A DNA stretch of 64,000 nt from NCBI GenBank assembly GCA_041402125.1, contig JAWKSY010000009.1, forward strand, positions 1-64,000. The letters are read 5' to 3'. Shown piece after piece: positions 16,138-24,306 of the stretch. The translations under genes and the position numbers were made by a program. The notes beneath the pieces were generated by a model. It was not told the DNA's origin, made no database searches, and saw only the letters and a list, made by a program, of their open reading frames with translations. Position 1 is the first letter of the stretch. Every line of letters begins with the position of its first letter. The stretch is from JAWKSY01 sp041402125. GTDB lineage: Bacteria; Planctomycetota; GCA-002687715; DRQF01.

Positions 16138-17925
16138 TCAGTCGGACTCCGAGAACTTCCCCTTGAGACGGCTCAGGAAGGACGCGACGGCCGCGTCGTC
16201 GGCCGGTCCCTCGCTCGCGGCGTCGAGGTACTCGACGTCGTCCGAGTCCATCTCGGCGATGAAGCGCGAGCGCTCGCGCTCCTGGGCCTTGCCGTAGCGC
16301 GTCCGCTCCTTCGCCCAGGAGAGATGCAGCGTCTCGCGCGCCCGCGTGACCGCGACGTAGAAGAGGCGCCGCTCCTCGTCGATCCCGTCCGGGCGCTCCT
16401 CGTCCTCCACCGAGTTCCGGTGCGGGAAGAGGCTCTCCTCGACGCCGACGATGAAGACGTGCGGGAACTCGAGACCCTTGGCCGAGTGCACGGTCAGGAG
16501 CGTGACGCCGGTCGGCTCCTCGGGGGCGCCGTCGTCGGGCTTCTGATCGAGGGCGAGACGCTCGAGGAAGCCCGCGAGGGCGTCGCGTCCGCGCGCGTCG
16601 TTGCGCGCCGCGAGCTCGAAGAGGGACTCGACGACGTTCCACCGGACCTGCGCGTCGAGCGGATCCGCCGCCTCGATCTCGAGGAAGGCGCGGTAGCCGA
16701 TGCGCTCGGTGAGGGCCTCGAAGGCGGCGCGCAGTCCGACCTCGTCCAGCGTCGCGGCGAGCCCCGCCATCAGCTCGCGGAACTCCGCGATCCGCGGGGC
16801 GGCCGGTCCGACCACGTCCTCGGCCTCGCCGGAGGCGATGAGCTCCATCACGCCGATGCGGCGCTCCGTGGCGGCCTCGACCATGCGATCGCGCGTCGCG
16901 GGGCCGATGCCGCGCGAGGGTCGGTTGATGACGCGCATGAGGGCCCCGTCGTCGCGGGGATTCGCGAGCACCTTCAGGTAGGCGAGGAGATCCTTCACCT
17001 CGCGGCGATCGAAGAGCGACCAGGTGCCGACGACCTCGTAGGGGATCGCGCGCTCCCGCAGCCGCACCTCGATGGCGTTCGACTGCGCGTTCGCGCGGAA
17101 GAGCACCGCGATGTCCCGGTGCGGGACGCCGTCGCGGGCCTTCGCCTCGATCTGCGCCACGAGCCGGTTCATCTCGGCGCGCTCGTCCGCCGCCTCGTAG
17201 ACCGTGAGGCGATCGCCCTCGCCGAGGGCCGACCAGAGCGTCTTCACGAGACGGCTGGTGTTGTTGCCGATGACCGCGTTCGCGGCCCGGAGGATGCGGT
17301 TCGTCGAGCGGTAGTTCTGGTCGAGGGTGACGACCTTGGCGCCGGGGAAGTGCTTCGCGAAGGAGAGGATCAGTCCCGACTCCGCCCCGCGCCAGCCGTA
17401 GATGCTCTGGTCGTCGTCGCCCACGACCGCGACGTTGCGGCGGCCGCCGGCGATGGCCTTGACGATGTCGAACTGGACGCGGTTGGTGTCCTGGTACTCG
17501 TCGACCATGAGGTAGCGGTAGCGATCGCGCACCAGCCGCAGCACCTCCTCGTCGCTCCCGAGGAGGCGCGCGGCGAGCATCATCATGTCGTCGAAGTCCA
17601 CGACCTGACGGCGCCGCATCTCCTCGTCCACCTTGCGGTAGGCCAGCGCGAGCTTGAGCTCGGCGTCGTCCGCGGCCGCGTCGGCCGCCGCCTCCGCGTC
17701 GAGTCCCGCGTTCTTCCAGCGCGAGATCACCCAGCGGCCCCACTTGGGCGAGACCTCGCGCTCGGAGATGCCGAGTTCGCGCAGCGCGGTCCGGAGGAGG
17801 AGGCGCCCGTCCTCGTCGTCGGCGATGCCGAAACCGCGCCGGTAGCCGAGCGAGGTCCCGTGATCGCGCAGGAGGCGCAGCGCGAAGCTGTGGAAGGTCG
17901 AGATGGTGAGGGTCGCAGCGCGCAC
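16138..17925 (-). CDS. pcrA: ATP-dependent DNA helicase PcrA/UvrD, main open frame (N-terminus disrupted)
   Basis: This 595-codon frame holds most of a superfamily 1A 3'-5' helicase acting in nucleotide excision repair and replication-conflict clearance. Motif Ia is STFHSFALRLLRDHG, motif II is LMVDEYQDTN, motif III VVGDDDQSIYGWRGA, motif IV LDQNYRST, motif V VTLLTVHSAKGLEFPHVFIVG and motif VI RRLFYVAVTRAR. The C-terminus (KGKFSESD) lacks a long tail. The Walker A region and about 100 N-terminal residues are missing from this frame. They lie just upstream in other frames (see the next feature), so the apparent GTG start at 17925 is not the true start. A normal PcrA is about 700 residues. Confidence 0.88.
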   Translation of the reverse strand: MRAATLTISTFHSFALRLLRDHGTSLGYRRGFGIADDEDGRLLLRTALRELGISEREVSPKWGRWVISRWKNAGLDAEAAADAAADDAELKLALAYRKVDEEMRRRQVVDFDDMMMLAARLLGSDEEVLRLVRDRYRYLMVDEYQDTNRVQFDIVKAIAGGRRNVAVVGDDDQSIYGWRGAESGLILSFAKHFPGAKVVTLDQNYRSTNRILRAANAVIGNNTSRLVKTLWSALGEGDRLTVYEAADERAEMNRLVAQIEAKARDGVPHRDIAVLFRANAQSNAIEVRLRERAIPYEVVGTWSLFDRREVKDLLAYLKVLANPRDDGALMRVINRPSRGIGPATRDRMVEAATERRIGVMELIASGEAEDVVGPAAPRIAEFRELMAGLAATLDEVGLRAAFEALTERIGYRAFLEIEAADPLDAQVRWNVVESLFELAARNDARGRDALAGFLERLALDQKPDDGAPEEPTGVTLLTVHSAKGLEFPHVFIVGVEESLFPHRNSVEDEERPDGIDEERRLFYVAVTRARETLHLSWAKERTRYGKAQERERSRFIAEMDSDDVEYLDAASEGPADDAAVASFLSRLKGKFSESD

Positions 17926-18224
17926 CGGCCCACGAGGCCGGCACGCGCTCCTTCATCTCGCGGGCGGCCTTGTTGGTGAAGGTCACCGCGAGGAGTTCTC
18001 GCCGTCGATCCCGCGGGACAACAGTTGCCGGCGGCCCGCACCGTCGCGACCCGGGTCTTTCCGTCCCCGCGCCCGCGAGCACGAGGAGGGCCCTCGGTCG
18101 TCGTGACCGCCTCCCGCTGCGGCGGATTCAGGTCGTCGATGATCCGATCGAGATCGCGCCGCGCACCCCATCCCCCTTCCGCTCCGCCCCCGTCCACCGG
18201 CTCGACGAGAACGCCGGCGGTCAT
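17926..18224 (-). pseudogene. pcrA: N-terminus of pcrA broken by multiple apparent single-base deletions
   Basis: Read across all three minus-strand frames, this segment encodes the missing PcrA start: LDRIIDDLNPPQREAV, then LVLAGAGT and GKTRVATVRAA (Walker A), LLSRGIDGEN, LAVTFTNKAAREMKERV and LVGRC. Joining these requires about six single-base insertions within roughly 200 bp, near 18087, 18062, 18031, 17990, 17935 and 17918. All the changes are in the deletion sense and the residues between them are well conserved. The natural explanation is sequence or assembly error over an intact gene rather than decay. The likely true start is the ATG at 18224. Confidence 0.75.
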
Positions 18225-18369
18225 GCGCCGCGCGCAGACAGTCGTCGGGGCCCCGGCGATCGGCTCGAGGCGCCTGCGCCGCGCTTCCCGGAGGCGGAGC
18301 GCCGGATCAATTTTTCTCCCCCGAGATTCCGGGGTCGGATGTAAGGCCGGCGGAATGGCCGTCTATGAA

Positions 18370-18499
18370 GGGAGCAGAGGAGACGCCCTCCTCCGGACGA
18401 AACAAGGCCGCGATGAAGAACGCGGTCGTGCAGATAACGCAGGCTCTTGTTGGGTGATTGAACGGCGCGAGTCACCCGGCGAGGGCCGGCGTTTTTTTT
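18370..18499 (+). ncRNA. candidate structured RNA ending in a Rho-independent terminator
   Basis: The gap between pcrA and the lipoprotein gene contains nested stems: GAGGAG/CTCCTC (18377-18393, five-base loop), AACAAG/CTTGTT (18401-18406 with 18446-18451) enclosing GCCGCG/CGCGGT (18407-18426), and GGGTGA/TCACCC (18452-18457 with 18472-18477). A final CCGGC-GAGG-GCCGG stem (18476-18489) is followed by eight T (18492-18499). The third and terminator stems share two bases and so compete, as in a riboswitch. The next gene starts 114 bp further on, behind its own -10-like TGATAG (about 18576), so an independent small RNA is also possible. No known family was recognised. Confidence 0.5.
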
Positions 18500-18613
18500 C
18501 GTCCGGACCGCCGTCCCGCCTCCCGGCCGGAAATCCCCGCCCGTCCCCGCCGTTTGACCCCTCCGACGAGACCGTGATAGGTTCCGTCGACGGAATCCGG
18601 ACGAGGGCGGCTG

Positions 18614-19805
18614 GTGGCGAAGTGGCGGTATCTCCTCGCGTGCGCGACGCTGCTCGTCGCGGGCGCGTTCGCCTGCGGCGACGACTCCCGGGATCCGGAG
18701 AGCGCCGAGCGCCGGCTCCTCAACGAAGCCGTCCGGGCCACCTGGGGCGAACTCGGCCCCGAATCGCTGCGGACCTACCGGCAGGTCACGACCTGGATGT
18801 CCCCGGAAGCCCCCGAGGGCGCGGCCGGAGCCGAGGTCCAGGACGCTGGTCGCCCCGAGGGCCGCTACCTCGAGATCGGCGGCACCCCTACGGCATCAGG
18901 AGACCTTCGGCACCGACAGCAGGGATTCCTGGGCCGCCGTCGACGGCACCGTCGTCCCGATCCCCGACACCGAACGAACAGCTCGAGTTGCAGCCTGGCT
19001 CGTCGAGATCTCGCGACTCGGCCCGCTGCGGGACGCCGAACGCTTCTCGCTCTCCCATCGCGGGCCGGAGCGTCTGCCCGACGGCCGCGAGGCCGACACG
19101 CTCCGCGTCCGCTCGGACGAGCAGCCGACGCTCGAGATCCTCCTCTTCTTCGGGCGCGAGGATCATCTGGTCCACCGGGTCGCCCTCACCGACCGCGAGA
19201 CGAAGCAGGTCCGGTCGCTCGAGCTCCGCGACCACCGCCGCGTCGACGGCATCCTGATCCCCTTCGAGGTCCTCGCCTACCGCGGCGAGGACCTGGTCGC
19301 GCGACAGGTCGTGAAGCAGGTCGAGATCAATCCGACCCTCGATCTCGCGCGCTTCGCGCGCCCCCTCGATCTGAACCGCGACACGATCACCGACAAGCCG
19401 GCCAGCGTCAGCGGGCGCTTCGTCTGCGCCGTCCACCGCGGCGCCGAGGATGAGATCTTCGAGACGGTCGAGGAGCTGAAGGACTTCATCGCGGGGCACG
19501 AGATGGAGATCGCGGGTCCGCTCGTCGTGAGCCGCGACGCCGCCGCCGCGCCGACGGTGTGCATCGCGATCGGCCCGGCCGGCCGGGAGCCCGACGTCGC
19601 CGAGGCCGCGACCTATTCGATCCGGACCATCGAGCCCGCGCGGGCCCTCTGCCTGACCCACGTCGGCGAGGACGCCCACGGAGAACTGGCCACGCGCCTC
19701 CGCGACCGCGCGACCGAACTCGGCCTCGAGCCGACGGGACCGACCCTCGAGGTCTGGTTCTCGCAGGACGGCCGGCTGCGCCAGATGCAACTCCCCGTGC
19801 GTTGA
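18614..19805 (+). pseudogene. LolA-like lipoprotein fused to a GyrI-like domain, interrupted by one frameshift
   Basis: The first frame starts GTGGCGAAG (MAKWRYLLACATLLVAGAFAC, a lipoprotein-type signal) and runs to about LEIGG near 18885. The +1-shifted frame then continues without stop to 19805. The second part (ETFGTDSRDSWAAVDGTVVPIPD, then LEILLFFGREDHLVHRVALTD and RRVDGILIPFEVLAY) resembles outer-membrane lipoprotein-sorting (LolA-like) domains and ends in VEINPTLDLARFARP. Residues after about 19370 (EPARALCLTHVGEDA, LGLEPTGPTLEVW) resemble GyrI/AraC effector-binding domains. Such a fusion is unusual. A one-base deletion near 18885 looks like the same error type as in pcrA. The SDR gene follows by 10 bp. 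Confidence 0.68.
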
Positions 19806-19815
19806 GGGTCGGGCC

Positions 19816-20595
19816 GTGAGGCTGGCGGAACGCGTGATCCTGGTCTTCGGAGACGCCGGACCCGTCCACCGGTGCATCGCCGCCCGGCTGACGGAGGAGG
19901 GCGCGGCCGTGGCGCTCGCCTCGGCGGACGCGACCCGCGGCGCGCGGATCCAGACCGAACTCGAGGCGGGCGGCGCCACCTGCTCCTTCCTGGCGATCGA
20001 ATCCCTCGACGCCGCCGCGGCGCGCGGCTGCGTCGGCGAGGTCGTGCTCGACTTCGGAGCGATCGACGGCCTCGTGGTCTGCGGGACCACGCCGCCCCGC
20101 GGTGACGCGGTCGAGGTCGACGAGGCGGCCTGGAACCGTTCGCTGGCGGAGCATCTCCGCGCCCCGTGGCTCGTCGTCTCCGCCGCCCTGCCCTTCCTGA
20201 AGAAGAGCGTCGGCGCCTCGGTCGTCGTCGTCACCTCCACCGACGGCATGGCGACCGAACCCCGCTCGCTCCTGTCGGCGACGATCGCGGCCGGACAGGG
20301 CGGGCTCGTGCGGACCCTCGCCATCGACGGCGGGCCGCACGACATCCGCGTCAACGCCGTCGCGGCGGGCTACATCGAGACCGAGGAGTCGCGGCGCCGC
20401 CTCGAGGGCGCGGCCGATCCCGCGGCCAGCTTCGAGCGGGAGATGGCCGTCCAGCCGCTGGGGCGATTCGGACGGCCTCGCGACGTCGCCAACGCGGTGC
20501 TCTTCCTCCTGTCGGAGGAGTCGTCCTACGTGACGGGCGCGACGCTCGTCGTCGACGGCGGACGTCACGCGGTCGCGCGAGACCTCTACGGCTGA
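19816..20595 (+). CDS. degenerate short-chain dehydrogenase/reductase-like protein
   Basis: A 259-residue Rossmann protein of SDR length and fold, ending in the characteristic PLGRFGRPRDVANAVLFLLSEESSYVTGATLVVDGG. The active-site parts are altered. The TGxxxGxG nucleotide loop reads GDAGPVHR and the NAG motif reads VVCGTTPP. The catalytic YxxxK is replaced in SLLSATIAAGQGG, so both Tyr and Lys are absent, although the Ser in VTSTDG remains. It may be a pseudoenzyme with a binding role. The GTG start is 10 bp after the LolA/GyrI gene, and its end overlaps the convergent anti-sigma-like gene by 10 bp. Confidence 0.8.
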   Translation: MRLAERVILVFGDAGPVHRCIAARLTEEGAAVALASADATRGARIQTELEAGGATCSFLAIESLDAAAARGCVGEVVLDFGAIDGLVVCGTTPPRGDAVEVDEAAWNRSLAEHLRAPWLVVSAALPFLKKSVGASVVVVTSTDGMATEPRSLLSATIAAGQGGLVRTLAIDGGPHDIRVNAVAAGYIETEESRRRLEGAADPAASFEREMAVQPLGRFGRPRDVANAVLFLLSEESSYVTGATLVVDGGRHAVARDLYG

Positions 20596-21536
20596 TCGAG
20601 CGTCTCGACCCGGCGCTCGATCAGGAAGCCGCGCGCCTCGTCGGCGAGTCCCGAACTCTGGACGAAGTCGGCGAAGGCGGCGACGACGTCCTCGTCGAGC
20701 GTCACACCGGCGAGTCCGGCCTCCTCGGCGAGCTTGGGCAGCACGACGAGATCGCGAAGCTCGCCCTCGAAGGCCAGTCGCCGCTCGCGCGAGAAGAGCG
20801 CGAAGATCGCGAAGCGGGCGCCGGTGAGGTGATCGAGGCGCCAGCCCCGGGTCCGCTGACCCTCCCGCGCCGCGGCCGGCACCACGAGGAGACCGTCGTT
20901 TCCCGGCGCGAGACGGGAGTCCTCGCGGCCCTCCGGATGGAGCGCGTGGAGGACGCCCCGCTCGTCGAGCGCGACGACGTAGCAGTGGGAGGCGGAGCGA
21001 CCGAGCTGCTCGACGTGCAGGAAGAGTTCCTCGCCGGACGCGACCCGTCCCTCGGCGGGGATGCCGCGACCGTCCCGGAGGACGTAGACGTCGGACCAGC
21101 GCGGCTCCTCGGCGCGCGCGGCGTCGACCGCGCGGAGATCCACGCGGGGGAAGGACATCCAGACGACGGCGGCGATGACGGCCATCGCGGCGCAGGCGGC
21201 CACCGCGCGACGCAGGCGCCGGGTCTCGGCCTCGACCTCCTGCTGACGACGCTGCCGGGCGACCGACGCCGTCGCGGCGTCGACGACGGGCAGTCCGAAG
21301 TCCTGCCGGTCCTTCGCGACCTCGAGCGTGCGCCCGGAGCACTCGTCACAGAGGAGGACGTGGCGGCGCACGTTGCGGCGCTGCTCGTCATCGAGTCGCA
21401 GCTCGAGGAAGGCGGCGATCACCTCGTCGGTGAGGTGATTGACCTCGGCCGCGCCCTCCATCGCCCGTCCGAGGGCCGGATCCTCGGCGACCTGGGTCAG
21501 GACGCGATCGAGGGCGGCATCGAGCTCGGCGCGCAT
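20586..21536 (-). CDS. putative anti-sigma factor with zinc-binding motif and periplasmic DUF4384-like domain
   Basis: A 316-residue protein. The N-terminal cytoplasmic part has DDEQRRNVRRHVLLCDECSGR, an HxxxCxxC zinc-type anti-sigma motif. One membrane helix follows (about 108-130, AVAACAAMAVIAAVVWMSF). The outer domain has GEELFLHVEQLGRSASHCYVVALDERGVLHALHPEG, which resembles DUF4384 domains that follow anti-sigma and kinase regions. The start is the ATG three bases after the stop of the upstream cysteine-rich regulator, with which it forms a two-gene unit. The pair looks like a membrane-bound signal-transduction switch, with the sigma-like partner inferred. Confidence 0.7.
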   Translation of the reverse strand: MRAELDAALDRVLTQVAEDPALGRAMEGAAEVNHLTDEVIAAFLELRLDDEQRRNVRRHVLLCDECSGRTLEVAKDRQDFGLPVVDAATASVARQRRQQEVEAETRRLRRAVAACAAMAVIAAVVWMSFPRVDLRAVDAARAEEPRWSDVYVLRDGRGIPAEGRVASGEELFLHVEQLGRSASHCYVVALDERGVLHALHPEGREDSRLAPGNDGLLVVPAAAREGQRTRGWRLDHLTGARFAIFALFSRERRLAFEGELRDLVVLPKLAEEAGLAGVTLDEDVVAAFADFVQSSGLADEARGFLIERRVETLDQP

Positions 21537-21539
21537 CGC

Positions 21540-22364
21540 TCAGCTCCGCTCCGGGTCGAGCTCGTCGATGTGGTCGGCGAGCAGCTTCCGGACCTCCGCC
21601 ATCCCCGAGTCGAACAGGCGCCGCGCGGTGTCGAGATCGAGCCGGGCCGCGGTCGCCACGTCCTCGAGGGGCTCGCGCTTGAGGCCGTGCCGGACGACGA
21701 GGACGGCCTGCGCCATCCCGCGGGTCGAGGTCTCCGCGAGGCGATCGACCGCCGCCATGACGAGCTGCGTCGCGCGGGCGGTGCCGATCCCGTCGAGCAC
21801 GCCCGCGAAGGGATCGCGGTCGGCGGCGGAGACGCCCTCGTAGCCGTCGCAGGCCGGCGTCATCTGCCGCGGATCGGTCGTCGGCGCCACGTACTCGCGA
21901 TACCAGACGTGCGGCGTCCGCCGGCCGTCGGGCCCGCGACCGATCTCGAGGTTGCAGAGACCCTCGGAGGCGTCGAAGTGGCGGCAACGGCCGCAGCGGA
22001 GGCCGGGGATCTCGTCGCGGGGCGCCAGGACGTCGGCGGCGAAGTTCAGGACGAAGCGATCGAGCCAGACCAGCGCGTCGGGCAGCCGGGCCAGGGCGTC
22101 GCCGGGGAAGTCCTCCATGAGCTGGAGGCGGAAGGTCGACTTCTCGGTGACCAGCGGCGCGAGGGAGCGGGCCTCGCGGAAGTTCTCCGCCAGGGTCCGC
22201 TCGACGGCGAGCCGGACCCGGTTCCGGAAGCCGCAGGGCCCCTCCTCGAGGAGCGTCTCGAGGCGGCCGGCCTGGAGGAGAGTGCAGTCGCGCTCGGCGC
22301 CCGCGCCGAACTTGCAGGACTGGCAGACCCGAGGGATCTGCGTCGCGGGGGCGGCGGCGGTCAC
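21540..22364 (-). CDS. cysteine-rich sigma-like regulator with two CX2CX9C modules
   Basis: A 274-residue soluble protein. Two parallel cysteine sets are visible: C14, C17, C27 with C44, and C124, C127, C137 with C172. Both have identical CX2CX9C spacing and a distant fourth Cys, so each could hold a zinc or an Fe-S cluster. Between them lies a helical segment (about 47-115). The C-terminus (about 195-270, ending in VATAARLDLDTARRLFDSGMAEVRKLL) resembles a sigma-70 region 4 type helix-turn-helix. Immediately downstream is a putative anti-sigma factor. I infer a metal- or redox-sensitive sigma-like regulator; homology to known ECF sigma factors is not certain. Confidence 0.6.
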   Translation of the reverse strand: MTAAAPATQIPRVCQSCKFGAGAERDCTLLQAGRLETLLEEGPCGFRNRVRLAVERTLAENFREARSLAPLVTEKSTFRLQLMEDFPGDALARLPDALVWLDRFVLNFAADVLAPRDEIPGLRCGRCRHFDASEGLCNLEIGRGPDGRRTPHVWYREYVAPTTDPRQMTPACDGYEGVSAADRDPFAGVLDGIGTARATQLVMAAVDRLAETSTRGMAQAVLVVRHGLKREPLEDVATAARLDLDTARRLFDSGMAEVRKLLADHIDELDPERS

Positions 22365-22477
22365 GACCGGGGCTCCCCGGCGACGACGGGCCGGAGGCGG
22401 GTCCCGCCGGGGCGGCGCCCGGTCGGCGGCCTGTTAGACTGGCGGTCCTGGATCCCGGTCACTGGAGATGCGTCTCG

Positions 22478-23467
22478 ATGTCGCGATATCTCGTTGTCGG
22501 AGCGGCCCTTGCCGCGATCGCCGCGGTGCTGCTCGGCTTCCCCTCCTGCAGCGACGCCGAACCGAAGCCGCCGAAGGAGAAGGACTGGTCTTCTCTCATC
22601 GACCAGGAGCGGGCCTTTGCTGATCTGAAACGCTACGTCGAGCTGGGACCGGCCTCGCACCTCCCGAAGTACGACGCGAACCTCACGGCGGCGCGGGACT
22701 TCATCAAGAGCTCCCTCCGGGAGGCCGGGGTGAGCGACCTCTCGAAGAGCGACACCTGGGTCCAGCTCTCGGGCGACGACCGTCGCGTGCGGATGGAGAA
22801 CATCGTCGGGACGCTGCCCGGAAAGCGGCCGGAGGCGATCCTCCTGGGGGCCCACTACGACATCAAGATCCTGGACCAGTACCCCGAGTTCCAGGGGGCC
22901 AACGACGGCGCGAGCGGCGTCGCCCTGGTGCTCGAGCTCGCCCGTCAGCTCGCCGAGCGCGCGAAGACGGAGCCGCTCGAGTACACGTACCGCTTCGCCT
23001 TCCTCGACGGCGAGGAGGCCTTCGTCGACTGGTACGGATCGAACAAGAACCTCGAGCCCGACAACACCTACGGCAGCCGCCGGATGGCGGGATCGCTGGC
23101 GGAGGGCGAGGTCGCGGCGGTGATCATCCTCGACCTCGTCGCCGACGAATTCCTCCAGTTCGAGCGCGAGGGGCACTCCACCCCGGAGATCCTCGAGCTC
23201 TTCGAGACGGCGGGGATCGAGGCCTTCGGCGTCACGCCCTTCGCCCCGCGCACCCGCGAGATGTCGGACGACCACCTGCCCTTCCTCGCGGCGGGCATCC
23301 CCGCGATCGACCTCATCGACTTCACTTACGGCCCCAACAACAAGTACTGGCACACCAACGGCGACCGGCTCGAGCACGTCTCGGCGCGGAGCCTCGCCAA
23401 GTCCGGCACCCTCGTCCTCAGCGCCCTGCCGGCCCTCGAGGCCTGGCTCTCCTCGCGACCGAAGTAG
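22478..23467 (+). CDS. M28 family peptidase / glutaminyl-cyclase-like lipoprotein
   Basis: A 329-residue protein with a lipoprotein signal (VGAALAAIAAVLLGFPSC) followed by an M28 zinc-hydrolase domain. LLGAHYDIKI provides the first His, GANDGASGVALVLELAR the Asp, and FAFLDGEEAF the Glu. LYGSRRMA-like TYGSRRMA, DDHLPFLAAGIPAIDLIDF and WHTNGDRLEHV complete the family pattern. The DGEEAF...W and YGSR features are closer to glutaminyl cyclases than to aminopeptidase Y, so it may cyclise N-terminal Gln or cleave amino acids outside the cytoplasm. A TAGACT -10 box lies at 22435-22440. Confidence 0.87.
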   Translation: MSRYLVVGAALAAIAAVLLGFPSCSDAEPKPPKEKDWSSLIDQERAFADLKRYVELGPASHLPKYDANLTAARDFIKSSLREAGVSDLSKSDTWVQLSGDDRRVRMENIVGTLPGKRPEAILLGAHYDIKILDQYPEFQGANDGASGVALVLELARQLAERAKTEPLEYTYRFAFLDGEEAFVDWYGSNKNLEPDNTYGSRRMAGSLAEGEVAAVIILDLVADEFLQFEREGHSTPEILELFETAGIEAFGVTPFAPRTREMSDDHLPFLAAGIPAIDLIDFTYGPNNKYWHTNGDRLEHVSARSLAKSGTLVLSALPALEAWLSSRPK

Positions 23468-23586
23468 TCCCAAGCCCTTTCGAGAAAGCAGCTTGTGGCT
23501 CGCTCGCGCCGCGGGTCGGACGCCGGGAAAATAGTCGGGTCGGGGGTCGAATGCCCCGCGGTCCCCGGGGAGATACGGAGCGAGTC

Positions 23587-24305
23587 ATGGCGTTCAGTGC
23601 ACTCATCGTCGCCGTTCCGCTCCTCCTCGTGGGCGCCGTCGTCCTGTTCTTCGTGCTGCGTTTCCTGCAGCGTCGCCTCCACGTCTTCACGCGCGGGACG
23701 ATCGGCTTCATGACCTTCGTCTGCGTGGGCTTCGCCCTCGTGGACCTCGTCGCCTTCGGCAACGGCTCCGCAACGACGAGGCGCGCCTCCGCGTGGAGAG
23801 CGAGGAGGCCTTCGTCGGCGACGTCGTGCACCGCATCTTCGAACCGGGTGAACTCGTGGCGGAGCTCAAGACCTCCGACCCCGACCTGCGCCGGCGGCTC
23901 GAGGAGGAGCACCGGCTCATCGAGCAGGAGATCGCCCACCTCGTCGGCGACGGCAACCTCGACCGGTACGAGCTCGCCTGCTTCCAGGTCGAGCGCGACG
24001 TCCTCGACCGCTTCCGGCCCCGCCTCCTCGCGGGGAGCGTCACCACCTGGCGCGCCGAGGCGATGATGGTCGACGTCCGGAACCTGAAGGGGCGCGCGAG
24101 CGAGCGCTACTTCGGCGGCGCCCTGCGCTGCCGGCTCCGCGTCGACGTCGTCCGCGACGGCGAGGGTGGCCTCCACGTGAATCGCGTGGACGGCGAGGTC
24201 GAGACGTTCTCCCCCGAGTCGGTGGACTACTCCTGGCGCCGGTCCCGCTGGCGCAACCCGATGTTCCGCCCGGTCGGGCCGGGAATCGGCCCCCTGGCCG
24301 ACTAG
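23587..24305 (+). pseudogene. hypothetical membrane protein interrupted by one frameshift
   Basis: The first frame (ATG at 23587) encodes two N-terminal helices (ALIVAVPLLLVGAVVLFFVLRFL and GTIGFMTFVCVGFALVDLVAF). Near 23764 the reading frame changes, and LRNDEARLRVESEEAFVGDVVHRIF continues in the next frame to GPGIGPLAD at 24305. Inserting one base at GGCTCCGC restores a single 239-codon gene. The C-terminal part is soluble and acidic (ELKTSDPDLRRRLEEEH), with a beta-rich end (GGALRCRLRVDVVRDGEGG). Function unknown. The defect matches the single-base deletions seen elsewhere in the window. Confidence 0.65.
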
Positions 24306-24306
24306 G

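Noticed and set aside
17918..18090. Programmed ribosomal frameshifting in pcrA
   Set aside because: Six shifts within about 200 bp and no slippery heptamers; conserved helicases are not known to need them.
18236..18244. AGACAGTCG, as near the 5' end of RNase P RNA
   Set aside because: The P4 core (GAGGAAAGTCC) and later conserved blocks are absent from the following 300 bases.
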